Assembly: GCA_009801015.1 (NCBI GenBank)
Contig: VHZZ01006495.1
Coordinates: 15,222-45,624 of the forward strand
Source of the DNA: Silene noctiflora
Taxonomy: Eukaryota; Streptophyta; Magnoliopsida; Caryophyllales; Caryophyllaceae
Direction: 5' to 3'
DNA length: 30,403 nucleotides
Shown here: piece after piece, positions 8,690 to 19,289 of the stretch
Layout: each line of letters begins with the position of its first letter
Position numbering within the stretch: position 1 is the stretch's first letter
Translations under genes and position numbers: made by a program
The notes under the pieces: generated by a model
What the model saw: only the letters and a program-made list of their open reading frames with translations
The model's database searches: none
What the model was told of the DNA's origin: nothing

Positions 8690-10052
8690 TGTAATACCCG
8701 CCTTATTAGGGACCCATTGACTAACCTATTGACCATAGGGGACCCTTAGTAAGAGGTGGACGAAGGAGTTATATTACTTTCCTGAGGAGATACTCGACCT
8801 AGTAAAGGCCAGGTCACTCGGTCGAGTACTCTTGGTGGAACTCGACTGAGTGCGGTGTACCCAGCCGAGTATGTTACATACTCGACCGAGTAAGCGTCTA
8901 GCAACGTATTATATTATTACGCGGAGGTTACGACTTAAATTATTTCCGCCTTATGTTTTGTCATTTCTAAACCTAATTCTCTCCCTCACAAATCCTTTCA
9001 TCTCTTACTACCTCAATCATGACTTAGCTATGGACCTTAACCGGGGAGAGTGACAGTCTATGCCTGGAGTCATCGCGTGGAGTCGTCGCCGTCATCGGCA
9101 TCTGTTTGTCTTCAAGGTAAGTTTTGGGTATTTGTTAGTTGTTTTAAATCAATTTTGATAGCATAATAATTGGGCATAATCGTTGTTGTAGGAGACGATG
9201 TGGATTCTTTCTATGCATGATGTGTTTGATGTATTTCTATGGAATGGCAAAAAGGTACGGTTTCCCTACTCAGTTTCAGTTATTATTCGATTGATTGGTA
9301 GTCCTTGTGATTGTCTTAATGTGGAAATCTTACGGTTGGATACAATTGTCTTTTGATGGTTATGGTGTGACGGTGTAAAGGTAGTTTGTCAGTGTTGATT
9401 GTGGAGCCATCGTCGGGAGATGGTCTTCACCCTCATGTCCACTCCTTGTGGTTCTCGTCACAAGGGGGTGTGCACATTAATGATCTGGGTACGCTCGTTG
9501 CGATGAGCGGGGCTGAGGTGACAAGGCTGCGGTCTGTCACTAGCGGTGTAGGTTACCTGTTGCGATGGGAACCGAGTTTGGTTGAGGCGCGTTAGTGGTG
9601 TTGGTGTTGAGGAAGAGTACTGGCATTCGTTTATTATTTGCTCATGTAATTCTTATCTTGTACTTTACGTATTTCTGTTACCGACCTTGTGTGGCGTGTT
9701 GTGGTGTTCTTTTTGTTGTCTGTGTCTGCGGTGATCCATTGATGTGGTTGGCAATGGTGAGCAGACGGACTTTTTAGGTGCTTGTGGTCGTTGCGAACAG
9801 GATGTAACTGCTGGGTTGGGGAGATCACGTGACATCGAGTTAGTAGTCAGACAATAGTAGTCCCACCAGTTGTATCTCATATGTATAGTATAGTTCTTCA
9901 TCTTTTAGTGTTCTCGTTATACCTTGTAAACGAATTATTAAATGTTCTTTTATTGTCTGTTTGATATAATTACCTCGGGAAACCGAGATGGTAATGCCCT
10001 TACTTTGTAGGGAAGGTCTTGTTCAGGCTCCTTGGTATATGGGGGTGTTACA
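8690..10052 (+). repeat. 3' (second) LTR, complete, 1363 bp
   Basis: It starts TGTAATACCCGCC after the polypurine tract and ends GGTGTTACA. Its U3 part holds palindrome cluster 3. A CT-rich leader-like stretch (8965-9010) and a donor-like CAAG|GTAAG (9116/9117) follow. Positions 9142-10052 match the left LTR. Small frames at 9386-9777 mirror those of the left LTR and are not genes. Unlike a normal element end, a primer site and leader sequence follow it. Confidence 0.85.
8791..8892. repeat. Cluster 3 of the TACTCGACCGAGTA palindrome, in LTR U3
   Basis: Copies lie at 8791-8804, 8815-8828, 8839-8852, 8858-8871 and 8879-8892. The last is perfect and the others carry one to four changes. They lie 70-170 bp ahead of the CT-rich leader-like stretch, where a retroelement enhancer would be expected. 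Confidence 0.8.
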
Positions 10053-10480
10053 AAGTGGTACTAGAGTGACGATTTTGGAACCGGAACCAATGAACCAAAT
10101 GAATGTAGGGTGTCAATTAAAATGAACCTGGTGTATGTGTGTTGGAGGGCCCTCTTATGTCAGTTTTGGGTGAGAAGGCGCCCTCATCTCGAAATCCCGG
10201 CCCCAAAATACTTAAGCCAGAAACTCCGCACGGGATAAAAGTATGGGACGATGTGTGTGCTTATGTGTAAAATGTGGCCTAACTTTGTCTTTATAGTTGC
10301 ATTTTTACGCGAATATGGTTGAGTTCTATGCGTAGTAACATGTATACGAGTCGATAGGGGATTCCCTTGATGTGATATGTAGTGCGAATATAATTGGTGT
10401 GAATGACATGCGATAAAGTTCATGGAGTATTTGGGGGAGTACTTGCATATGTGTATCTTATATTGTGAATAATCTGCCCA
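10053..10480 (+). repeat. Second, truncated copy of the element's internal start
   Basis: This repeats 4683-5108, including a mutated primer site, after the second LTR. Similarity stops near 10480 (aatctgccc, then unrelated sequence). It gives an LTR-internal-LTR-internal order, as expected after recombination between two copies or between LTRs. Confidence 0.8.
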
Positions 10481-11150
10481 GTCGAGGGGATCAAATGACC
10501 CGTTCTCTTTTACCGCAAAGGGATTGACACTTGGGAATTGCGTGCCAGATGGTAACCAGAGTGCATTCAATGACGTTTACTGCCTCCAGTTAGGGCAATT
10601 GATGAGGCACAGAAATAAGGCACAAATGTGGATCACTTCGCCACTATTAAGTTTAAGTCCAAGTATGGATCATTTAATCTCTACTAGGCCCAAAAGCATA
10701 CCTCATGAGACCAGAACATGCTCAGGCCAAGGCCCTCCGCTCTCCGATGAGGATGCTGAGCCAAGACTGACACTCAGAGCTCAATACCATGCCAAGTCAT
10801 CAGTATAGATGAGGTCGCGCGGAGTCGTCATGTGAATAGTCTCAACCTGTACAATTGTTCCCTACAAATAAGGAACATTGTTCATCAAACAAGGTATCTA
10901 ATCTCCAACTCTCTAAGCTTAGTACTTTATCTCACTACAATCGCTCGACCCAAGACAACTCTTCATGAGGAACCTAGTCGGTTTAAGTGAGTACAAAAGA
11001 CTAACTTATACATCAGAGGGGCTTTCCTCGAAACCCCTCTAGACTAGGTTTGTTTCTTGTTTCAGGTACTAGCCGAGAGAGGAGAGGCATGTTATGGACC
11101 TCATGTCCATACAAATACTAAACCGTAAGACCAAGTTTAGCACTACTTGA
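10481..11150 (+). repeat. Probable fragment of another Gypsy LTR
   Basis: The run of a CT-rich stretch (aatctccaactctctaagc, about 10899), 'cgctcgaccc' (about 10943), 'gactaacttatacatcagaggggctttcc' style sequence at 11008-11030 and 'tttcaggtactagccgaga' (about 11062) resembles the R/U5 part of Tat/Athila-type plant Gypsy LTRs. No LTR boundary or paired copy is seen in the window. No gene is apparent. Confidence 0.4.
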
Positions 11151-13450
11151 TCATTCATTAGTTTTGTGTATAATTGTACATAACATTTAGTGTATTTATA
11201 CCTGAAACAAGGGTATTTGTATATGAAAAGTTTTGCGGAAGAAATACTTCGTTAGATAAAAATTTATTAGATAAAAAAAAAAAGCTTATTGCGAAGATAT
11301 TTTTCATTGTTTTCATTTTTTTAAATCCCTTATCTACTAAAAAAATAGGCGAACTCACAAATTTTCCCTCCAAAAAGCATATTTTATTTTAAATAAGGAA
11401 ATTATTGATAATTTAATTGTATTCACTAAATAAGAAAATTAATAATAAACTAGTGCAGTTCGCGTTCAAATGTACGGTTTTTTAGATAAAAGTGTTAGAG
11501 ATTACAACAATTAAATTGTTGTTTATATAACTCCATTAGAAATTTAATAATAAAAATAACTATTGATAATATTTCATATTAAGAATTCAAAAAGAGAAAT
11601 TTCAATAGTTTTAACCCAAATAAGATAATTATGTTTACTCAAAATATTTTGTCAACATTATTTTTAAAAAAAATATTATATTATTGCATCCACTTAAAAC
11701 ATCAACATTTACTGATGACGTTATTACTAAATTCCGATAAGATAAGTGGATTTAATCATAATAGTCGTTAATTGAGTTTTTATCCAAAATAAATTGACAT
11801 CTCATTAATTTCATTTCACCTAATTGCATTTGATTTGAGAAAAAAACAATTGATCGGCAAAACAAATAAAAATAATTGGGTAATGTCATGGAATGTGTAT
11901 TTTAATGATTTTATTTTCTAATTCTCAAACTATATTTTATTTCAATTAAAAAGATTATATTTTAGAGTTTAATAAAAAGATTATAGTTTAATGTAAGGAT
12001 AATAGTTTAACTAGTATAGATCTCGCGCATTCGCTCGGTTTTTTAGATAGGAGATGTTAGAGAACTTAATAATTATATTGTTGGTATAGTGGTATTTAAC
12101 CTTACTTGAAATTTAATTATGAAATTTATATTAGTAATATTTGTATTAAGAGGTGGAAAAGAGAAAGTTCAACACTATTAAATTGTAAAATTAACCAATA
12201 TTTAAATGGTTTATATAGTATGAAATAAATTAAATGTAGATATTAAAATATAAGAAAAAATTATATTATATGTAAACTTTCATTTTAGAAGTAAACAATC
12301 CATGAATACTCTTAACTGGTAGTACGTTTGTATCAAAAGACAAAACTATACAAATAATTANAAAATGTTTGCTACAAAAGTGTTTGTGACCATCATGTTT
12401 ATTTTTAAAAATAATATTAGAAAAATATTTCGATCACATGATACCTATAATTAGTGCAATTTGATATATGTAACAAAATAAGAATATTCTATTAATTTGT
12501 CTATGCAAGTTGAAAAAATATTATCCGTTTTTTGAATGACATATAATTATTTATTTTATGAAGTTAAATCGATATGACCTAGTTATAAGCATGATAAAAC
12601 GAAGCCCAAACCCCAAATATAGAGTAATATACATTTAGGCGGGAAAATTTTAGAATCTCTTATTCTTTTAGTATAAGGAGGATGAAAGAGAAATGTATTT
12701 GTTTCCTTATTTAAGTAAGTACACTTTGGAGGGAAAACTTTTCTTAGTTTTTATTCTCTTAGTATATAGAGATATTCTCTTAGTATATAGAGATATTAGT
12801 ATATAGGGAGATGTATTTCATTATATAAGTCTCTTCATTAAAATTAATCTTTTAATCAAATTATATAATTTTCACTAAATACTAAATTATAATATTTTAA
12901 TTAAAGTATAAATAATATAAAACTATAAATTATTAAATATTTTATTGATATTTTTTTTTTAGAATAACTTGACTCATACTATTTATATTATGTATAAATA
13001 AAAATTATAAATCGTTCTGATTACTTTCATAACAAAAAAAATTGAGAGAATTTATAAATTGGAATCATTAGCATTGTGGTATTAAAAATACTTTTTAAAA
13101 AAAATACATTTAAGCACGGTACTCAATCTCTTGAAATAAATTTCAATTTTAATTCTTTTTTTTTTTTGCTCGAAACAAAATACGCTAACGAGAAACATGA
13201 ATAATTAATGAGATACCACCGTTATTTTACAGTTCAATTTTACGCAGTTTTGTTAATAAGCTATTAATTAGCATGATAAAGTAATACAAATTAAAAACTC
13301 TATTAATAAATGTAAAGTAGTTAAAAATTATAGGCTTATTACCTTTGAACGGAAGACAAGTGAATGTTGTATTTATATTTTTATAGCGTGGGTTATTGTG
13401 TTCTTGAGAGAAAGATCAGAAAATCAGAAATAACATTCTTCACCTAAATA
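11151..13450. other. AT-rich intergenic DNA with degenerate repeats
   Basis: No gene is seen. Two related segments begin at about 11449 and 12010, each with ACTAGT, a GC-containing patch and GGTTTTTTAGATA. They are treated separately as possible Helitron ends. A 21-bp unit (tattctcttagtatatagaga) is repeated in tandem at about 12752-12795. A single N lies at 12361. Confidence 0.5.
12010..12046 (-). repeat. Degenerate Helitron-like 3' terminus
   Basis: On the minus strand a GC-rich imperfect hairpin (ccgagcgaatgcgcg) is followed by agatctata and CTAG (12011-12014). This is the order of a Helitron 3' end, which would place the element to the right. A weaker relative lies at 11450-11490. The hairpin is poor and the other end was not found. 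Confidence 0.3.
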
Positions 13451-13507
13451 AATTATAAAAAATCATCAGACCAAATTTGTTATCAGGAAGAAGATTAAAA
13501 TAGGAAG

Positions 13508-16500
13508 ATGGTGGAGGTGAAGAGAGAAGAGAAAGCTGATGACGAAGCTGCAAAACAGCAAAATTGTCATTCAAAAGTGCATCAAAATCCACAAGCAAGG
13601 AAGGGTAAATCATGCAAGGGTACCGTTTATTTTTCTTCCACTCTCAAATCCAAGGGCAAAAACCCTCGTTGCGTTGGCTTCACTCGTTCCCTTCAACAAG
13701 GTTCATTCTTTTTTCCATCCCCAATTTCATTTTTTTAGGGTTCATTTGGGTCATTCTTAGATTATTAATATGTTGATTTTAGGGTTGTTTTCTGCCTAAA
13801 GTTTGGATCTTTTGTATCATTTTGTGCTGGGTTTTTCTTTGAGTTGGACTTTGGTGTTGCAATTGATTTGATTGTATAAAAGTTTTTTTTTTTTGGGTAT
13901 TTGTGTGTTGTGGTTTTTGGTGAGGTAGTTTTCTGGCCAATTTGATGATAGAAATGGGTTAAAGATCGAGCCTTGCATTTCTGGTTTGCTCTTGATTTCA
14001 TAGATGTTTTCAGAGAGTATTTTTGTTGCTGGCGATGTTTGGATTAGCCACGCCCATGGTTTGTTAGGTGCTTTTGATCTAAATTGATTTGTTACGAATT
14101 CGCAAAATGCAAAGAGGATCACTGTTCTAGGATTCGAACTGATTCTTATGTAAAATGTCATCTTCTGTGAATAGGTAGAGAGCTCAAAATTTGCCCTTTC
14201 GATGCTTTGTTCCTTGCAGTGTTTCAAGCTGATGCATTTGGCATGTTAATGAGTTTATCTTGTTTTGGTCAGTGCCCAACTATATAGTGAGTGAGTCTGA
14301 AGTCGAAGCTTCTAAAGAAGGGAGAAGTCTTAGGGATTTCAGGTATGCTTGTGTTGGATATTCTGTCTATTTGGACAACAAAGGCGCTCAAACGACCGGA
14401 AATCAAAAGCCTCGAGCAGAGTTGCCTGTTTGCGTTGGTCTTGAGGTTTAATACTTTCCGCCTTTTGGCTTATCTACTTCTTGTTAGTATGTAAAAAAGA
14501 ACTCATTCTTTGATTGGCTTAAACTGTTTCTTTGCTACTTTGTTTTCCCGTGTCTTGTTACTCGGCAGTAGTTTGGTTTAATGTTCAAATTCTCTCATTC
14601 TGGGCAGCTCTTGGTGGATAAAAGACCCCCAGATCACTCAGCCCCCGCTCATGTTCCTGCCGGGGAAGGTATGACAAGTTCATCTCTACTTCTTTGATTA
14701 TTTCTTAAAAAATGCCTTTTGTTCTCGACTTCTCACTAACTGATCGATAACCATCCTGCCAATTGTTGACTGTGGAATCTTACAGCCTATGTAGGAAAAT
14801 TAGCACTCTATATGGGTATTGGTTGTTTTTTGGATGTTTTTTTATACTCTCTCTTTATAATTTTCTTATTATGTGCACGACGGCAAGTATCAGATTTTCT
14901 AGTATCTAAAACTTCACATTTTCTATTTGATGTTTAAGTGACACTTGGGTGCACCAGTTTCTGCCTTTCTGAAATCGCTCAGCCTGTCAGCCAAACATGA
15001 GAATTTTTATGAGCACCTATTCACCTTTTAGCACTCTAATTTTTGCTTTGCCTGTATACCTGGATGTCTGGCCTCCTATTAATGTGTGAAAGCTTGGTCC
15101 TTTTCTTGTTTTGTTGACACTATATGCAAAAGCAACAGTATCTCTATGATCTGAATCTTGTTGATTGCTTATCAAGAGCTGCCAAAGTTCTTCCATATTA
15201 TCACAGTATCCGTTGATTCCTGTCATAGATTAGCAGAGTATCCATATAGATGCACTGTGAAGTTAATACTTGTGTGTGTTGAATCTATGCAATTCTAGCC
15301 TTTCAGTTGCAATTATTGAATCAGACTGAGAGGAATCGCATTTGTCTGTTAACGGCTAGTTATGCTTAAGTAACATTTTCATTTGCAAAAATATGTTGTC
15401 ATATACTGCCAGAATTCTCAGGGGATCCCTGTGTAATACATTTCAAGCTGTAGATATGATCTTGTTTTTTTTTTTCCACGAGTTTTTGCTCAACCCATTT
15501 AAAGGGCTGTTAGTGCTGCACATTTGTTTTTGACACTTATCTAATAGATAGTGTTGTAGCCATTTGGGGTTTTTCTCCAAGGTTTATCAATGAAGTTAAA
15601 AAGTGTGAAAACTGTAGAAGTTGAGAGGGACATATCTTCTCACTGTTACTGAAATCTGTCAGACATTAGGAAGGCAGAAAGAAACCTTATGGCTTTAAGT
15701 TGTCCCATGAGATTATGTCTCTTTCTCATTGATCTATTTGATACATAGCATATTTTTCCGATCAGCCATTTTCAGTCCCAAATATCGACTCCTTATTCAG
15801 AGTATATGAGAGAAATTTGAAACATGGATATATTGGATTGAATAAGAGGGAGTACTTACATAGTTATATATGAAGGGAGAAAAGAAATGCTTAGTTTGCC
15901 TCTACTTGATCCCAGATAGGTTTCACTATGACCGGTTTAACCTGTTCGGATATCCAAGAACTTCTTACTTGTTCACGCTGTTCTAGTGACAACTGACAAG
16001 ATCGCTGAGTGTGATTTTTGATGCTACCTATAATTCTAAAAGTGAGGTGAAAAAGACTTACGATAGATGGCTAGATAGATTTTTTTTTTTTTTTTTTTAA
16101 ATTATGCTATCTAATCTTAGGCTACCTAGAATTGAGAGCCCCAGTTTCGACGAGAACTTGACGTTGATGTAAGAGTTTTATGTTATACATAAATCCTTGG
16201 ACTAACTGCCCTAGTGTGTTCCTGATCCTGCAGGGGATCCTGCAACTCCTCAAACTCGTCCGCAGAAAACACCCCAGTTTACGGGGGAAGAGTTTCTTAC
16301 GAGGCAAGATGCAACAATTTGATCACATTCAATTTATTGATATCTTTTACTTCACAGTTGGCTTCATGTTTCTTCAACAAACTAATTCTGAGCGACTACA
16401 TGGCAGATTTACAAGAAATGCAGGCCTGGTTGCATCTGGAGTAGCTAGAAACATGCGCAAAGTCGGACATTATGTCAAAGAAAGTGTCGATGACATACTG

Positions 16501-16518
16501 TATAAGCGCCCCAAGTGA
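13508..16518 (+). CDS. Small conserved plant protein of unknown function, 202 aa, five exons (possibly MEE60/DUF8204-like)
   Basis: Exons 13508-13700, 14273-14445, 14608-14668, 16234-16303 and 16407-16518 join in frame to 202 residues. The N-terminus is charged and lysine-rich (MVEVKREEKADDEAAKQQ). A middle part has SCKGTVYFSSTLKSKGKNPR, CVGFTRSLQQVPNYIV and YACVGYSVYLDNKG, then PVCVGLELLVDKR. A proline/threonine-rich linker and a C-terminus with TRNAGLVASGVARNMRKVG, HYVKESVDDILYKRPK complete it. No signal peptide or membrane segment is evident. It resembles a plant family sometimes annotated as maternal effect embryo arrest 60 or DUF8204, but that name is from memory and weak. Exon joins are phase-consistent. 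The fourth intron uses a GC donor (AG|GCAAG at 16304), because reading through hits a stop within about 20 bases. Intron 3 is long (1.57 kb). Confidence 0.8.
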
Positions 16519-16990
16519 GAGTCTAACTTTGTTATCTTCAAAATATTCGATATTTGAGCTTTACGCCCGATTCTCTTCTCGTGTCACGAGAGCCTAGTTT
16601 TCATTCTCGGGAAGGCTCATTTCGAAGCATGCTGCGTAACATAATGATTCAATGTTGTTTTAGTAAGTAATCCTACTTGTATTCTTTTTTGAAATAAGAG
16701 GGTAAAATCTTTACTCTTGTCTGAGTTGAGCAGAAGTTGCAACTTTGATCTACCTCCTCGATTTGTGTTTCTTGTAAATGTTCTGGCTTTCTTTATTGAG
16801 AAGAATCTCCATGTTTAAAAATTCAAGGAAATCCTTTGCAATGGTGAAAACCAGAGAATTAATTGCACCCCGTGATTTGTGGTTAAGCCCAAAAGCACTC
16901 CCCCGTCGGCATGATGATCATTGTGCTAGTATTTTCTGGGTTGATTTTATTTCCCGTGTGGTAACTGAAAGATAAAAGGTAAAAGGTAAG
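16519..16990 (+). other. 3' untranslated and downstream region of the small conserved gene
   Basis: Non-coding. An open frame at 16778-16975 has no recognisable protein and lies in the expected trailer, so I do not call it a gene. Confidence 0.5.
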
Positions 16991-18990
16991 CTAGTCATCA
17001 AAGATGCAAGCAAAGTTCAGAAGCGTTCCAAATTTACTACCTAGAATTTATCAAGGTCGGATTAGTCATGTTGCAATATGAAGCTATCTTCGACATCTCC
17101 CTTAGTAGTGGCTTAGTGTGAGGCACTGAAATACAACTAAGCATAAAACTGAGAGTACCTATGTGATACGACCACGCCAACCAGGACTTGTATTGATGCT
17201 AATGCAAGAGTATGTTGCCAAAAGTGAAAGCTATAAATGACCATTGTTGTGCTGGGTACCAAGGATCAAAAAAAAGATCAAAAAAAAGAGGAGGGGGACA
17301 ATTTGTGGTCATTATTACTGAATGGCAAGTGGACAACAATGGATGTTATAGATCAAATTATCCACATTAGAATCATTCATAATATTGAAATGTAAACAAA
17401 TGAAGGCGAAAAAAGTGATTTGCAATAAGGTATTAGATATTTAACCAGACAAGAACATGGACAAGGTCCCAAAAATCTATTGGTTCCTCAATTTAAGAAT
17501 TTCAAGATGAATTTCTTCCCCCCTACCCCACCACTAACATTTCTTTCTTTCATTTATTCTTTGATTTATTTTCAATCTCTAATTTCATTTCTGGTGAACA
17601 TAGCACATCACCTATTTTATTTNATTTATAAATAAAATATTTCAACAGGTTGAATGTAATTGTTTAATCAAAGTTAAATACAAAAGAAACGGGCAGCGTT
17701 TCTAACATAATATTTTTATGACTAATAAAAAATAAAAAACAATAAAAATATGACTTTAAACGCCAAAAGAAATTAAAAAAAAACAAAAAAATAATACGAA
17801 TTCGAGCACCACAATTAAAAACAACAATTTCTTTTTTTTTAAAAAAACTTTAAAATAAAGGTTTTGATAATTATATGGTAAAAACATATAATCAATTACC
17901 ATAGAAAAAAGTGGACATTTTTGAAAAAATAAAAATGGAATGGTCTTTGTCAACTTCTTAAACAATGATATATTATTTTCCTCATCTGATAATCNNNNNN
18001 NNNNNAAGGAAGTATTTATTTGGACTTATTTTTACTGCAGGTAGAATGAGAAAGGCGATTGAGCAAAGATATCAGTGGCTTTTATCTTTAGGGTTAATAA
18101 ATCCTTTTGCATTTTAATGGGCTGGTTTTTGGGAGTAGGGATTAAAACAATTACTGGAATTCAACGGATTATATCTATGGTGAATGAATTTTGTTGTGGC
18201 GTAATTACGATGATAATAAATAATTGAGTAGTCCGTATATTTTTTTGTTAAGCGAGTTTANCAAATTCTCATTTAAGACGGATGTATCCGTTTAAATTTA
18301 AAATGAGTTAAATAGTATGAATAAGACAAGAGGATAATGCATAAGGAAAAGTAAAAGGATTGTCCTATATGCCCAACTAGGACAGTACTTGACTGGCGTT
18401 AATATTAAAACGGACAACTCAGTCTTAACTCTTAAGGAAGACTAAACGTTGAGTTCATATATTAATGACTTTATGGTTAGTTTAATGTATCCCGATTAAT
18501 TAGTTGTTAAATTGTTAATTTTGAATCATTTGGGATGATAATTAGAAAACAAGTTAAATTATAACCTTAGTTAACCNGACCTATANAACATGACCCGTAA
18601 TTTGAATTATGTTTCGTGTTTTTAAATTTCTTATATGCGATAATAATAACCGCCAAAACGAAATATTTTTTTCCAAAATGGTTTCTTTACTGATAGGTCC
18701 TTATCTAGGGTATTTCTCCCTTCGATTTTACGACTAAACTGCTTTTGGTACAAGAATAATGAAATCAAATGTATACGAGGGGCTGGTGGATTTCACCCTT
18801 TCAACATTCAATTTTAGTCACGCAAATCATGCTCAAGTATGAAAATGAGCAATTCATCATAAGAAATAAGAATAAAGCAAATAAAATAGGTCGTTTTGTA
18901 CGAATCATTTTGAGTATTAAGCAAGTGTATTTTTTCACATTTTTTTGAATTTTTGTTCATTTATCCAGATTTTGCGAATAAAATGATTAA
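16991..18990. other. AT-rich intergenic DNA
   Basis: No gene is seen. It contains Ns at 17623, 17995-18005 (gap), 18261, 18577 and 18586, a short duplication (gatcaaaaaaaa at about 17267-17290), and one MITE-end-like sequence at 18262 (caaattctcatttaagacgg) related to those at 29589 and 29871. Confidence 0.5.
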
Positions 18991-18997
18991 TGTGCAA

Positions 18998-19031
18998 ACC
19001 CGTGCATTTTTTTGCACGGGTATAAAACTAG
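18998..19031 (+). mobile_element. Helitron 3' terminus
   Basis: ACCCGTGCA (18998-19006) and TGCACGGGT (19013-19021) form a perfect 9-bp stem with a 6-base loop. ATAAAACTAG then ends at 19031, followed by T. This hairpin-then-CTRR order with insertion before T is the Helitron 3' signature. The 5' end (TC...) was not located, so only the terminus is annotated. It lies just downstream of the RABC1 gene's 3' end. Confidence 0.6.
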
Positions 19032-19289
19032 TTTGATGTAAACTTGTTAACTGTTGAGTAGTACTCCATATAAATGAAATTTCCAGAAGAAAACGTACAA
19101 AAGTGACAGCAACCAATGGCACTTGTAAATAAAGACTAAAAACAAACCAAAGTAAACTGCAAACCCACACCGTCTCTAGCTATTAGAGCACATGTACACG
19201 CGAGACCGCTACCGGCTGACTCTTCACCCACATAAAAGAGAGAGAAAATCTGGTTTGGTATAAACCTGTAGAACTGTTCGGAGCAATTA

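Larger units (their letters stand above)
3269..10052 (+). mobile_element. Non-autonomous Gypsy LTR retrotransposon with Tekay/Del-like termini
   Basis: Two related LTRs flank about 4 kb of internal DNA (4683-8689). The LTR begins TGTAATACCCG and ends GGTGTTACA. An initiator-methionine-tRNA type primer site follows at 4686. A polypurine tract precedes the 3' LTR, next to a GAACTTCG/CGAAGTTC hairpin. This arrangement is characteristic of Tekay/Del chromoviruses. However, I see no protease, reverse transcriptase, RNase H, integrase or chromodomain. The only protein-like sequence is a broken ATHILA ORF-1-like frame. The first ~450 bp of the left LTR lie beyond the hAT insertion, outside the window. 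The LTRs differ by many substitutions and a 14-bp indel, so the insertion is not young. Confidence 0.8.

Noticed and set aside
5351-8892. CRISPR-like array of TACTCGACCGAGTA
   Set aside because: The DNA is eukaryotic, spacing is irregular, units are palindromic and variable, and no cas genes occur.
13817-14227. 136-residue minus-strand frame
   Set aside because: It covers intron 1 and intron edges of the plus-strand gene and shows no known domain.
16778-16975. Small frame after the conserved gene
   Set aside because: It lies in the trailer region, shows no family resemblance and has no exon partners.
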